Origin: Gemmobacter caeruleus
Lineage (GTDB): Bacteria; Pseudomonadota; Alphaproteobacteria; Rhodobacterales; Rhodobacteraceae
Assembly (NCBI RefSeq): GCF_008271655.1
Contig: NZ_VKKX01000033.1
Coordinates: 248,001-312,000 of the forward strand
Length of the DNA: 64,000 nucleotides
Direction: 5' to 3'
The notes under the pieces are model-generated. The model had not been told where the DNA came from and searched no databases. It saw only the letters and a program-made list of their open reading frames with translations. How positions within the stretch are numbered: the first letter of the stretch is position 1; each line of letters starts with the position of its first letter. Below are positions 1-7,982 of this stretch, piece after piece. The position numbers and the translations under genes were made by a program.

Positions 1-1184
1 GCCTCGTCCACCAGAATGTGATCCACGCCGCCATCCAGCCGGAACAGCACCCATTGCGCAACCGCCGGGTCGGTCAAAAGGCCGATGGCGCGGGCGATCA
101 GATCGTCGAAATCCAGCGCGCCGCGCAGCAGCTTGCGCCGGGCATAGCGCGGCAGAAAGGCCCCGGCAAAGCGGTGCAGAACGGCGGTGCGTTCGGCGGC
201 CAGCAGCGCCAGCCGCAACGGGCGCGCGGCCTCTACCCGCCGCATCAGCGCATCCAGCCGGTCTTGCAGGGGCGCAAGCTTTGGCTGCGTCGCCTTGGTG
301 GCGATGGCTTCCAGCCTGGCGGTATAGCTTTTGCCCGGCACCTTCGATTCGCCATGCAGCAGCACGCCTTCCAACGCGGCGAGCGTTGCCAGATCGGGCG
401 CATCAAGCGCTATCGCGGCCAGCTTGCCCGCCGCGCGCTGATCATTGACCGACCCGGTTTGCAGGATCAGCGCGGCGTCGCGCAGCAGTTCCGCCTCGCC
501 GCCCCGCAGCACATCGGCGATCAGGCGGGGGGCGTCAGTGCCCGGCGGCAGATCGAACAGCGCGCCGGCGATGGCGCCGGCCTCGCCCCGGGGAAAGGCG
601 GCAGCGTGGCGGGCGATCTCGGCTGTCAGTTGGGCGAAATCCTCGCCGGTGAAATGGGCGGCCAGATCGCGCACCACGTCCAGCCCCGGCCCGTCGGCCA
701 GCTCCTCGATCACCGCATCGCGCATCAGCCGCGCGGCGCGGTCATCCAGTTCGGTGAATTGCGGGGATACGCCCGCCTCCAGCGGAAACCGGCGCAAAAG
801 CGTGGCGCAAAAGCTGTGGATGGTCTGGATACGCAGACCCCCCGGGGTTTCGATGGCGCGGGCGAACAGGCGCCGCGCCTCGGCCAGCAGGGCGTCGGGC
901 ACGGCACCGGTGCCCAGATCCAGCAGCGCCTGCCGCAGCTCGGCCTCGGGCTTCATCGCCCAGGCACCGAGCCGCGCGAACAGGCGGTTCTGCATCTCCG
1001 AGGCCGCGGCCTTGGTATAGGTCAGGCACAGGATGCGCGCCGGATCGACCCCCGAAAGCAGCAGACGCGCCACGCGGTCGGTCAGCACGCGGGTCTTGCC
1101 CGATCCGGCATTGGCCGACAGCCAGGTTGACCATTCCGGCCGAGCGGCATCCTGCTGGCGGGCCGAGGCATCGTTCAGCGTCAT
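1..1184 (-). CDS. addA: AddA helicase-nuclease subunit (N-terminal part, cut by window edge)
   Basis: This is the UvrD-like helicase/nuclease subunit of the AddAB double-strand-break repair complex, which unwinds and resects DNA ends to load RecA. Only the first 394 codons are present; the frame is open to the left edge. Visible motifs are Walker A ANAGSGKT at residues 24-31, a QTIHSFC motif, LDFDDLI, and the start of the Walker B ILVDEA at the edge. The ATG at 1184 overlaps the addB stop (ATGA), so translation is probably coupled to addB. The reading frame and motifs are seen directly; the family and partner are established knowledge. Confidence 0.95.
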   Translation of the reverse strand, partial: MTLNDASARQQDAARPEWSTWLSANAGSGKTRVLTDRVARLLLSGVDPARILCLTYTKAAASEMQNRLFARLGAWAMKPEAELRQALLDLGTGAVPDALLAEARRLFARAIETPGGLRIQTIHSFCATLLRRFPLEAGVSPQFTELDDRAARLMRDAVIEELADGPGLDVVRDLAAHFTGEDFAQLTAEIARHAAAFPRGEAGAIAGALFDLPPGTDAPRLIADVLRGGEAELLRDAALILQTGSVNDQRAAGKLAAIALDAPDLATLAALEGVLLHGESKVPGKSYTARLEAIATKATQPKLAPLQDRLDALMRRVEAARPLRLALLAAERTAVLHRFAGAFLPRYARRKLLRGALDFDDLIARAIGLLTDPAVAQWVLFRLDGGVDHILVDE

Positions 1185-4132
1185 GGCGCCTCTCCGCTCT
1201 GGTCGCCCACATCCGCGGCGGTGGCGGGGCTGGTCATATCCCATTCGCCGAAGCGCGACAGATGGTCGTAATCGCCGGGGAAATTCGTCTCGAACATGGC
1301 CCGGCGGGCGGTATAGCCCTTGGACCGCTGCATGTATTGCCCGATCAGGCGATGCAGCGATTCCCAGGTTTCACCGATGATCTGCGGCGTGATCTCGGTG
1401 CTGACCAGCTTGGGCGTGCTGCCCAGGCCCAGATAGCTGATCCGCGCCACCTCGGCGGGGCCAAGCTGGCGGAAACCGCCCTGTTCGGCCATGCAGGCCG
1501 CCAGCAGCAGTTGCTTGTCAAAGGCGCGTTGCTGGGCCTCGGTCGGTGGGGTGCCGGTCTTGTAGTCGATGATATGCAGTCGCCCGTCGGGCAGGGCGTC
1601 GATCCGGTCAGGCGTGCCCGACAGCGCGAAATCAAGGCCGGTCAGCGGCACACGGCCCTTTTCCTCCAGCATGACGGGCTTGCCGCCCTCCATGCCGTCA
1701 TGCGCCAGAAAGAACCCGGCCGCTCGTTCCAGCCGCGCCAGCCAGAGCGCGCGGGCGGCGGGCCAGGGCACCTCGTCGGCCAGCACGCCCTCGGCCACGG
1801 CCAGAAGCTGCGCCCGCGCGGCGGCGGGGTCGGCGGGGCGGGGCATGCGCACATAGGTTTCCAGCACGCGATGCAGGATCGACCCGCGCAAGCGGGCATC
1901 GGGGCTGCGATGCAGCGGATCGAGCCGCGACAGCCGCAGCACATAGCGCGCATAGATGTCATAGGGGTTGCGGATCAGCGTCGCGATCCGGGTCAGCGCC
2001 AGTTCGCGCGGCCGATGCGCCACCGGCGGCCGGGGCGAGGGGCGCGGCGCCGAAGGCTCTGGCGCCTCGGGCTGTTCCAACTGCCGTGCCAGCGTCAGCC
2101 AGGCTTGCCCCCGCGCCTTCATCGCGGCCAGCGCCTGTGGCCCATTCCGGGCGGGCAGCCCCTCCATCAGGTTGGTCAGCCGGTTCAGCCAGCGCGAGGC
2201 GACCGTCTCGGCCTCGGCATCGCGGCGGGCGCGCGACAGCACGACGCGGGGCGCGGCGACGGCCTGCTGGTAATCATGCGCCGACAGGCCGATCAGTCGC
2301 TCGGGCAGACTCAGCCCGCATTCCTTGCGCATCCGGCGATTGAGCCAGGGGTCCGGCGGCGGCAGTTTGGGCCAGATCCCGTCATTCAGCCCGCCCAGGA
2401 TCAGCAATTCGGCGCCGTTCACCCGGGCCTCCAGCGTGCCCCAGACCATCAGTTGCGGATGCACGCCGCGATCCTGGCGCACCTCGCCGGTTTGCAGCAC
2501 GGCGTCGAACAGGTCGCGGTAATCCTGCACCGCCAGAACGCCGCCGGCCGCGGCCTCAGTGCGCAGCTCGCCGATCACGCGGGCGGCTTCCTCGCCGGCC
2601 GCATTCTGCCATAGCAGGCCCGGCGCATCGCCCCAGGGGCCGCGCGCCAGTGCCTCGGCGCAGGTCAGATGCCGGGTCAGATGGTCGGTCAGGCTCTGGC
2701 GGTCGATCCGGTCCAGCCCGTCAAGCGCGGCGATGATCCAGTCGGCCCAGGGGCGGGCATTGTCATCCTTGCGGGTGGCGGCCCAGGCGCGCAGGCTGTC
2801 GGGCGTGGGGAAGGGCGGCCCCTTGCGGCGCAGCGTCAGTTCCAGCTCGCGCGTCAGCAAGAGATGCGGCCCGCGCGCCCCGCCCGAGGCCGCCAGCGGA
2901 TGCTTGAGCAGCGTCAGCAGCGCCTCGGAGGTCAGCTTTTCGCCCAGAAGCGCGCCTACATGGCGCAGAAAGCGCCCCGGCGCCGAAAGCGGCAGCGGCT
3001 TGCCGGCGGAATCATCGGGCGTGATGCCCCAGCGGTCCAGCGCGGCCTCTACCTGCCGGGTCAGGCCGCGGTCCGGGGTGATCAGCGCGGCGGCGGTGCC
3101 GGTCTCGGCCGCCTCGCGCAGGATCAGCGCGATCGACAGCGCCTCGGCACGCGGGTTGTCGGCCTCGATCAGTGTCAGATCGGCGGTGGCATCGGGCAGG
3201 TCATCCAGCCCCGCGCCCTCGCTCAGCCATTGATCGGTCACGGGTGCGGGCCGCAATGACAGCGAAATCAAACGGTTGCGCGCAGGGGCGGGCGGCGGCG
3301 CCTCGGTCCAGCGTTGCACGGCGGCGACGGGCGCGCCCAATTCGTTCAGCAGATGGCGAAAGCGGTATTGCGGATGATCCTCGGCGGTCAGGGCATCGGT
3401 CATGCCCTCCCAGATCGGGGGCGGCTGGTCGAAATCAAAGCCGGGCAGGATGATCGCGCCCTGCGGTTGCCGCGCCACCAGCTTCATCAGGCGCATCGTC
3501 GTGCCGCGCGACCCGGTGGAGCCTGCGATCAGGATCGGGTCTTGTGGCGGCGTCGCCTCCCACAGCGCGGCCAGCCCGTCGATCGTGCGGCGCAGGCGGG
3601 TCTGGGGGTCGGGCGCGGCCTCGGGGGCAAAGAAATGCCGCACGATGCCCATGAAGGATTGCGTCCGCGTCCAATGCGCCGAATGGTTCGACACATCCAG
3701 CGCGGCGATATCGTCGGGCGTCACCTCCTCGCCCTGCATTTCGTCCATCAACGTGGCCAGACTGTCGGCCAGATCGAACAGCGCGGCGCGGGGGGCAAGG
3801 TCGGGTTCGGCATCCAGCAGGCCCAGGATCAGCTGAATCAGCTCCAGCCGTCGGCGCAGGGCGGGGGGCGAAGGCGGGATGCCCAGCCGCATCGCCTCGG
3901 GCGCCAGGTCGGTGACCAGACGCAGCCGGGGCAGAAAGCGCGCGCCCTCGGCCGCCAGCAGCGCGCCGATCCGCCGTCGCATGCGCTGCGTGTTCACGAA
4001 AAGCGTGACGCGGGCCATGGCCTCGGGCGGCTGGCCGGCCATGCGCGCGATCAGGCCGCGCGCCAGTTCGGCCGGAAAGTCGCATCCCGGCGGCAGGGCG
4101 AACAGGCGGTGGCCGGCGCCCGGATCAAACAT
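1181..4132 (-). CDS. addB: AddB, double-strand break repair subunit
   Basis: This 983-aa protein is the partner of AddA in the AddAB helicase-nuclease. The C-terminal third holds the RecB-type nuclease: a region reading IRNPYDIYARYVL, GSILHRVLE, a GTPDRID segment and the catalytic DYKTG, followed by a conserved Q-x-L-L. The N-terminus (LPPGCDFPAELARGL) has no GxGKT Walker A, so this end looks like a degenerate helicase, as is usual for alphaproteobacterial AddB. I chose the ATG at 4132, which overlaps the end of the upstream nucleotidyltransferase gene by 8 bp, over upstream in-frame codons that lie deep inside that gene. The stop overlaps the addA start. Confidence 0.93.
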   Translation of the reverse strand: MFDPGAGHRLFALPPGCDFPAELARGLIARMAGQPPEAMARVTLFVNTQRMRRRIGALLAAEGARFLPRLRLVTDLAPEAMRLGIPPSPPALRRRLELIQLILGLLDAEPDLAPRAALFDLADSLATLMDEMQGEEVTPDDIAALDVSNHSAHWTRTQSFMGIVRHFFAPEAAPDPQTRLRRTIDGLAALWEATPPQDPILIAGSTGSRGTTMRLMKLVARQPQGAIILPGFDFDQPPPIWEGMTDALTAEDHPQYRFRHLLNELGAPVAAVQRWTEAPPPAPARNRLISLSLRPAPVTDQWLSEGAGLDDLPDATADLTLIEADNPRAEALSIALILREAAETGTAAALITPDRGLTRQVEAALDRWGITPDDSAGKPLPLSAPGRFLRHVGALLGEKLTSEALLTLLKHPLAASGGARGPHLLLTRELELTLRRKGPPFPTPDSLRAWAATRKDDNARPWADWIIAALDGLDRIDRQSLTDHLTRHLTCAEALARGPWGDAPGLLWQNAAGEEAARVIGELRTEAAAGGVLAVQDYRDLFDAVLQTGEVRQDRGVHPQLMVWGTLEARVNGAELLILGGLNDGIWPKLPPPDPWLNRRMRKECGLSLPERLIGLSAHDYQQAVAAPRVVLSRARRDAEAETVASRWLNRLTNLMEGLPARNGPQALAAMKARGQAWLTLARQLEQPEAPEPSAPRPSPRPPVAHRPRELALTRIATLIRNPYDIYARYVLRLSRLDPLHRSPDARLRGSILHRVLETYVRMPRPADPAAARAQLLAVAEGVLADEVPWPAARALWLARLERAAGFFLAHDGMEGGKPVMLEEKGRVPLTGLDFALSGTPDRIDALPDGRLHIIDYKTGTPPTEAQQRAFDKQLLLAACMAEQGGFRQLGPAEVARISYLGLGSTPKLVSTEITPQIIGETWESLHRLIGQYMQRSKGYTARRAMFETNFPGDYDHLSRFGEWDMTSPATAADVGDQSGEAP

Positions 4133-4820
4133 CGGCCAGCAGCCTTTCGGCCTCGGCAATGCCATCGGGGCGGCCGACATCGGCGCAGCCGCCGCGATGC
4201 ACAAGGCCATAGGCCCGGCCCCGCGCGATTGCGTCATCCCAGAACAGATTGAGCGAGAAGGCGGTTTGCGGATAGGCCGCCAGCAGGTCGGTGCGGGTGA
4301 CATGCGCGCCGATATAGCTGTGGCCGGGGCGACCGGCGGCACGGGTCAGCCGCCCATCCGGGGCCAGCACGAAATCGCCGGTGCCGCGATGGCCGGTGAA
4401 GTCGCCGGCAGGCAACAGCAGCAGCAGCGCGTCCATCCGTGCCGGATCCCAGGCGGCGGCCAGTTGCTGCAACGGGTTTTCGCCGGTCCAGACCCCGTCG
4501 GTATTCATGACGAAAACCGGATCGGGCCCCAGCAAAGGCCGCGCCGCGCGCAGCCCGCCGCCGGTTTCCAGGATCTCGGGCTGTTCGTCGGAAAAGGTGA
4601 TCCCGGCGCGGTCATGCAGATGCGCGCGGATCTGGTCGGGCAGGTAATGCAGGTTGACCACGATCCGGTCGAGCGGCACCCCCGCCGCCTGCGCCAGCGC
4701 ATGATCCAGCAGCGCGCGGCCCGCCACCTCGATCAGCGGTTTCGGGCGGCTGCGGGTCAGGGCGCCCATGCGGGTGCCGAAACCGGCGGCGAACAGCATC
4801 AGGGCGCGGGGCTGGGGCAT
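4125..4820 (-). CDS. murU: Sugar-1-phosphate nucleotidyltransferase, MurU-like
   Basis: This 231-aa enzyme has the nucleotidyltransferase signature LFAAGFGTRMGALT near the N-terminus, followed by RPKPLIEVAG, an ETGGGL motif and the metal-binding NTDG. Length and order of motifs fit MurU, which makes UDP-MurNAc from MurNAc-alpha-1-phosphate and UTP in peptidoglycan recycling. Its position directly after an AmgK-like kinase, overlapping it by 22 bp, supports this reading, because AmgK makes the MurU substrate. A different NDP-sugar specificity cannot be excluded from sequence alone. It sits in the overlapping chain tsaE-amgK-murU-addB-addA. Confidence 0.85.
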   Translation of the reverse strand: MPQPRALMLFAAGFGTRMGALTRSRPKPLIEVAGRALLDHALAQAAGVPLDRIVVNLHYLPDQIRAHLHDRAGITFSDEQPEILETGGGLRAARPLLGPDPVFVMNTDGVWTGENPLQQLAAAWDPARMDALLLLLPAGDFTGHRGTGDFVLAPDGRLTRAAGRPGHSYIGAHVTRTDLLAAYPQTAFSLNLFWDDAIARGRAYGLVHRGGCADVGRPDGIAEAERLLADV

Positions 4821-5809
4821 GACTGGGCGATCCGGTTCAGGTTCTCGGGGGTTGGCGGTGGCAGCAGATCGGCGCAGATCCGCGCCAGCGGCGCCAGGGC
4901 GGGATGGGCCAGATTGCGCTGCAACTGCCCCCAGACCCGGGGCACCAGCCGCAGATAGCCGGGCTTGCCCGCCACCATGCAGAGCCGGGCAAAGATGCCC
5001 AGAATCCGCAGCGCCCGCTGGGCGCCCAGCACGGCATAGCTGCTGTCGAAATCGGTGGCCGTGCTGCCGGTCGCGGCGCGGAATTGCGCCTTGATGGCGG
5101 TTTCGGTCGCGGGGTCCACGTCGCGGCGTGCATCTTGCAGCAGCGATACGAGATCATAGCCCGGCTGCCCCATCTGCCCGAGCTGGAAATCCAGCAGCCC
5201 CACCCGCGCCAGGCCCGCGCGTTCCGGCAGCCAGAGCAGGTTTTCGGCATGGTAATCGCGCAGGATCAGCACGCGCGGACCATCGGCATGGCGCTGCATC
5301 AACCCGGTCAGGCAGGTGACGAAATCGCCACTATCGCAATCGCTGTTGGTGATGCCCCGGCGATACCATTGCAGTGCAAAGGCCGCGGCCGCGGCCCAAT
5401 CCTGCGCCGAAAGGTCGGGCAGGCCGGGCGGGGGCGGCGCGGCTTGCAGATGCAGCAGAACCCCGGCCGCGGCAGCATAGAGCGCGGCTTCCTGCGACGG
5501 GTCTGCGTCCAGCACGCGGGCAAAGATCGCGTCGCCCAGATCCTCCAACAGCAGAAAGCCGTGATCCAGATCCTGCGCCAGAATGGCTGGGGCCGAAAGG
5601 CCAAGCGCGGAGAGGTGCCGCGCGATGCGGATGAAATCGGCCGGATCGTCGCCCTTGCCGGGCGGCGCGTCCATCAGCACCGCACGGCGACCGCCGAGCC
5701 AGAGCCGGTCATAGCTGCGATCCGAGGCATCACCGGCCAGAAAGGCGCGGCGGGCATCGCCCCAACCATTTGCCGCAAGAAAGGCGATGGATCGGCTTTG
5801 ACGGGTCAC
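4799..5809 (-). CDS. amgK: Anomeric sugar kinase, AmgK-like (aminoglycoside phosphotransferase fold)
   Basis: This 336-aa protein has the aminoglycoside phosphotransferase fold. It carries a catalytic-loop segment LRDYHAENLLW and a metal-binding LLDFQLGQMGQPGYDL near residues 200-230. AmgK phosphorylates MurNAc/GlcNAc at the anomeric position in the cell-wall recycling route that bypasses de novo UDP-MurNAc synthesis. The start is taken as the GTG at 5809 because it forms a GTGA overlap with the tsaE stop; an upstream frame runs only inside tsaE. The following gene is the MurU-like nucleotidyltransferase, the expected partner. Substrate preference is inferred from that pairing. Confidence 0.85.
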   Translation of the reverse strand: MTRQSRSIAFLAANGWGDARRAFLAGDASDRSYDRLWLGGRRAVLMDAPPGKGDDPADFIRIARHLSALGLSAPAILAQDLDHGFLLLEDLGDAIFARVLDADPSQEAALYAAAAGVLLHLQAAPPPPGLPDLSAQDWAAAAAFALQWYRRGITNSDCDSGDFVTCLTGLMQRHADGPRVLILRDYHAENLLWLPERAGLARVGLLDFQLGQMGQPGYDLVSLLQDARRDVDPATETAIKAQFRAATGSTATDFDSSYAVLGAQRALRILGIFARLCMVAGKPGYLRLVPRVWGQLQRNLAHPALAPLARICADLLPPPTPENLNRIAQSCPSPAP

Positions 5810-6258
5810 GCGGGCCAGTCCTTCAGCAGCGGGTGATCGGTGGGGACGGGGCGCAGGGCGCGGCCCTCGCCCTCGGCCGCGAAATGCAGATGCAGCGCCT
5901 GTGGCGGCGTCTGGTCGCCCAGCCGGTCGGGCCATTCGATCAGGCTGATCGCATCGTCAAAGGCCGCCTCAAGCCCGAGTTCGACAATATCGTCGGGGTG
6001 GCCCAGCCGATACAGATCGGCATGCCAGAGATCGCCCCGCGGGTCTTCGTAGGTCTGGACCAGCGTGAAGGTGGGCGAGGGCACCTCGACCTCGGCGCCC
6101 AGCCGGGCGCGGATCAGGGCGCGAGCGAAATGGGTCTTGCCGGCGCCGATCGGGCCGGACAAGAGCAGCACATCGCCCGGCCGCAACCGCGCCGCGAACC
6201 ACTGCCCCAGGCGCGTGGTCGCTTCGTCATCGGGCAGATACAGGCGGCGGTCGGTCAT
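5806..6258 (-). CDS. tsaE: TsaE, tRNA t6A biosynthesis ATPase
   Basis: This 150-aa P-loop protein has Walker A GPIGAGKT around residues 35-42, the family motif PSPTFTLVQTY, and HADLYRL. TsaE is the ATPase that works with TsaB, TsaD and TsaC to add threonylcarbamoyl to A37 of tRNAs reading ANN codons. It is the first gene of an overlapping run on the minus strand and its TGA overlaps the GTG of the kinase gene. TsaD is encoded elsewhere in this window at about 32 kb. The length is normal for the family and nothing looks broken. Confidence 0.95.
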   Translation of the reverse strand: MTDRRLYLPDDEATTRLGQWFAARLRPGDVLLLSGPIGAGKTHFARALIRARLGAEVEVPSPTFTLVQTYEDPRGDLWHADLYRLGHPDDIVELGLEAAFDDAISLIEWPDRLGDQTPPQALHLHFAAEGEGRALRPVPTDHPLLKDWPA

Positions 6259-6304
6259 GCCGGCAATTTACCGCGCCTGCGTTCCGCCGCAAGCCGCTTT
6301 GCCC

Positions 6305-7885
6305 TCAGGCGCGCTTGCGGTCGCCGCCGCTGTCAAGAAGCGGCAGGCGCCCCTCATGCGGGGTGGTGCCGGCAAAGGTGACCAGCGTCATGTCGCCCGC
6401 CAGATGCTGCGCGCGGCACGAGATCAGCCGCCCGTCCAGCAGGCGCACTTCGCCCAGCAGGGTGTCGCGCTGGCCGGAACTGTCGCAAAAGGCCTGCAAC
6501 TCCATCCAGAAGGCGCTGGGGGCAGAGCGCGTGCGCCAATGGGTGCTGATGCGGGCAAGGCTTGCCTCGCCCAGTTGGGCGGCGGGGTCGTGATCCCACA
6601 GCGCGGCATAGCTGGCATTGGCCATCACCAGCGCGCCGCCGGGGGCAAAGACCACCAGCGCCTGTTCGACGGTATCCAGCACCGACTGGCTCAGCTCCAG
6701 ATCGGCGCGATAGCGGCGGATGCGCGACATTTCGGTGGTGATATCCTCGAACATCAGGGCCAGCGCGCCATTGGGATGCGGGCGCCCGGTCAGGCGGATG
6801 GTCTGACCGCCCGGCAGGGTCCAGGTTTCCTCGTGATGACCGCTGGAGGCGGCTTGCTCCAGCTCCGTCATCTGCCGGCGCCAGCTGCGGTAATCCTTGG
6901 GTTCGGGGATCATGTTGCGGTCGCGCAGCGCATCGAGAACGGCAAAGAGCGTGGGCCGCATCGACAGGAAATCCGGCGGCAGCGTGGTCAGATCGAGCAA
7001 GGCGGGGTTGAACATGGCAAGCTGGCGCTGACGGTCAAAGATCGCGATGCCGATCGGCAGATGGGCAAAGGTCTTGGCCAGGGTCTGCTTGAAATCGGCG
7101 GTGGATTCCTCGGCCAAGACCAGATCGTCGGCCGGTTCGGCAAAGACCAGACGCTCGGCCCCGTCATCGCGCGCCTGAAGCCGGAACCAGTGCGGCCGGC
7201 CATTGCCATCGGTCAGCTTGCCCCGCTGCGCGCCGCCGGTCGCGGCGGCCCCGGTATCGAACAGGCGCGGCAAGGGCCAGGTCAGATCCTCGCCGCTGGG
7301 CAGGCGCTCGGCCGCCTCGGACAGATAGGCGGCATTGGCCCAGACCACGTCGCCATCCCGCGTTTCGCGCCAGACAAGCCAGGGCGCATTGGCCAGCACC
7401 TGCCGCAACTGCCCCAGTTCCTGCTGGATCGCCTTTTGCGTCAGAAGATCCTGACCTGCCGTGCTGGCCGCCTCTTCGGCGTGGTGGAGCGCGATGCGGG
7501 TCAGGCCACCGCGCAGCTCTGCCTCGACCGTCAGCATGGCGCCATCGTCCTGCGGGGCGGTCAGCACGAAATTGCCCTCATCCGCCAGGCGGGCAAGGTG
7601 GGTTTCCAGATCGGGAAAGCGGGGCAGCAGGTAGGCAAGCAGCCGCGCGCGATGCGATCCGCTGCCGCTACGCTGGGCCAGCAGGGCGCGGGCCTGCGGC
7701 GTGGCATCCAGAAGCGCATCGCCATCGAACAGGAAGCACAGCCCGCCGCCGCGTTCGGCAAAGATCAGGCCCGCCTGTCGATCGGCCTGACCTTGCAGCG
7801 CGGCCAGAACAAAGACGCTGCCAAGCGCGATCAGGCCGCAGGTCACGAACAGCACCAAGGCGGGTGCCCAATCCAGACTCATCAT
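6305..7885 (-). CDS. Membrane-anchored multi-PAS protein without a visible kinase domain
   Basis: This 526-aa protein starts with one transmembrane segment (about residues 5-27). It is followed by a series of PAS-like modules, recognisable by segments such as GGGLCFLFDG, APWLVWRETRDGDVVWANAAY, LPIGIAIFDRQRQLAMFNPAL and ALVVFAPGGALVMANASY. The last two resemble the PAS_7 type. I see no HisKA H-box, no HATPase motifs, no GGDEF and no EAL, so it looks like a sensor with no output domain of its own. It lies directly downstream of regB on the same strand, 97 bp away, but has its own upstream region with a CtrA-type box. A TTG nine bases upstream (7894) is an alternative start. Its function is unknown. 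Confidence 0.75.
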   Translation of the reverse strand: MMSLDWAPALVLFVTCGLIALGSVFVLAALQGQADRQAGLIFAERGGGLCFLFDGDALLDATPQARALLAQRSGSGSHRARLLAYLLPRFPDLETHLARLADEGNFVLTAPQDDGAMLTVEAELRGGLTRIALHHAEEAASTAGQDLLTQKAIQQELGQLRQVLANAPWLVWRETRDGDVVWANAAYLSEAAERLPSGEDLTWPLPRLFDTGAAATGGAQRGKLTDGNGRPHWFRLQARDDGAERLVFAEPADDLVLAEESTADFKQTLAKTFAHLPIGIAIFDRQRQLAMFNPALLDLTTLPPDFLSMRPTLFAVLDALRDRNMIPEPKDYRSWRRQMTELEQAASSGHHEETWTLPGGQTIRLTGRPHPNGALALMFEDITTEMSRIRRYRADLELSQSVLDTVEQALVVFAPGGALVMANASYAALWDHDPAAQLGEASLARISTHWRTRSAPSAFWMELQAFCDSSGQRDTLLGEVRLLDGRLISCRAQHLAGDMTLVTFAGTTPHEGRLPLLDSGGDRKRA

Positions 7886-7931
7886 GATCCCCAAGCATTC
7901 TTGCTGTTTTCGCTACTTTCGCGCGAGAAAG

Positions 7932-7946
7932 TTAACTCGGGGTTAA
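7932..7946 (-). promoter_or_regulatory. Canonical CtrA box upstream of the PAS gene
   Basis: Read on the minus strand the site is TTAA-CCCCGAG-TTAA followed by C, an exact match to the CtrA consensus TTAA-N7-TTAAC. It lies about 47 bp upstream of the chosen ATG of the PAS protein, at typical promoter distance. CtrA is the essential or motility-linked response regulator of alphaproteobacteria. Binding itself is inference. Confidence 0.6.
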
Positions 7947-7982
7947 TCGGAAATTGCGCGACAGGCAGACTGGCGGGCGGGA

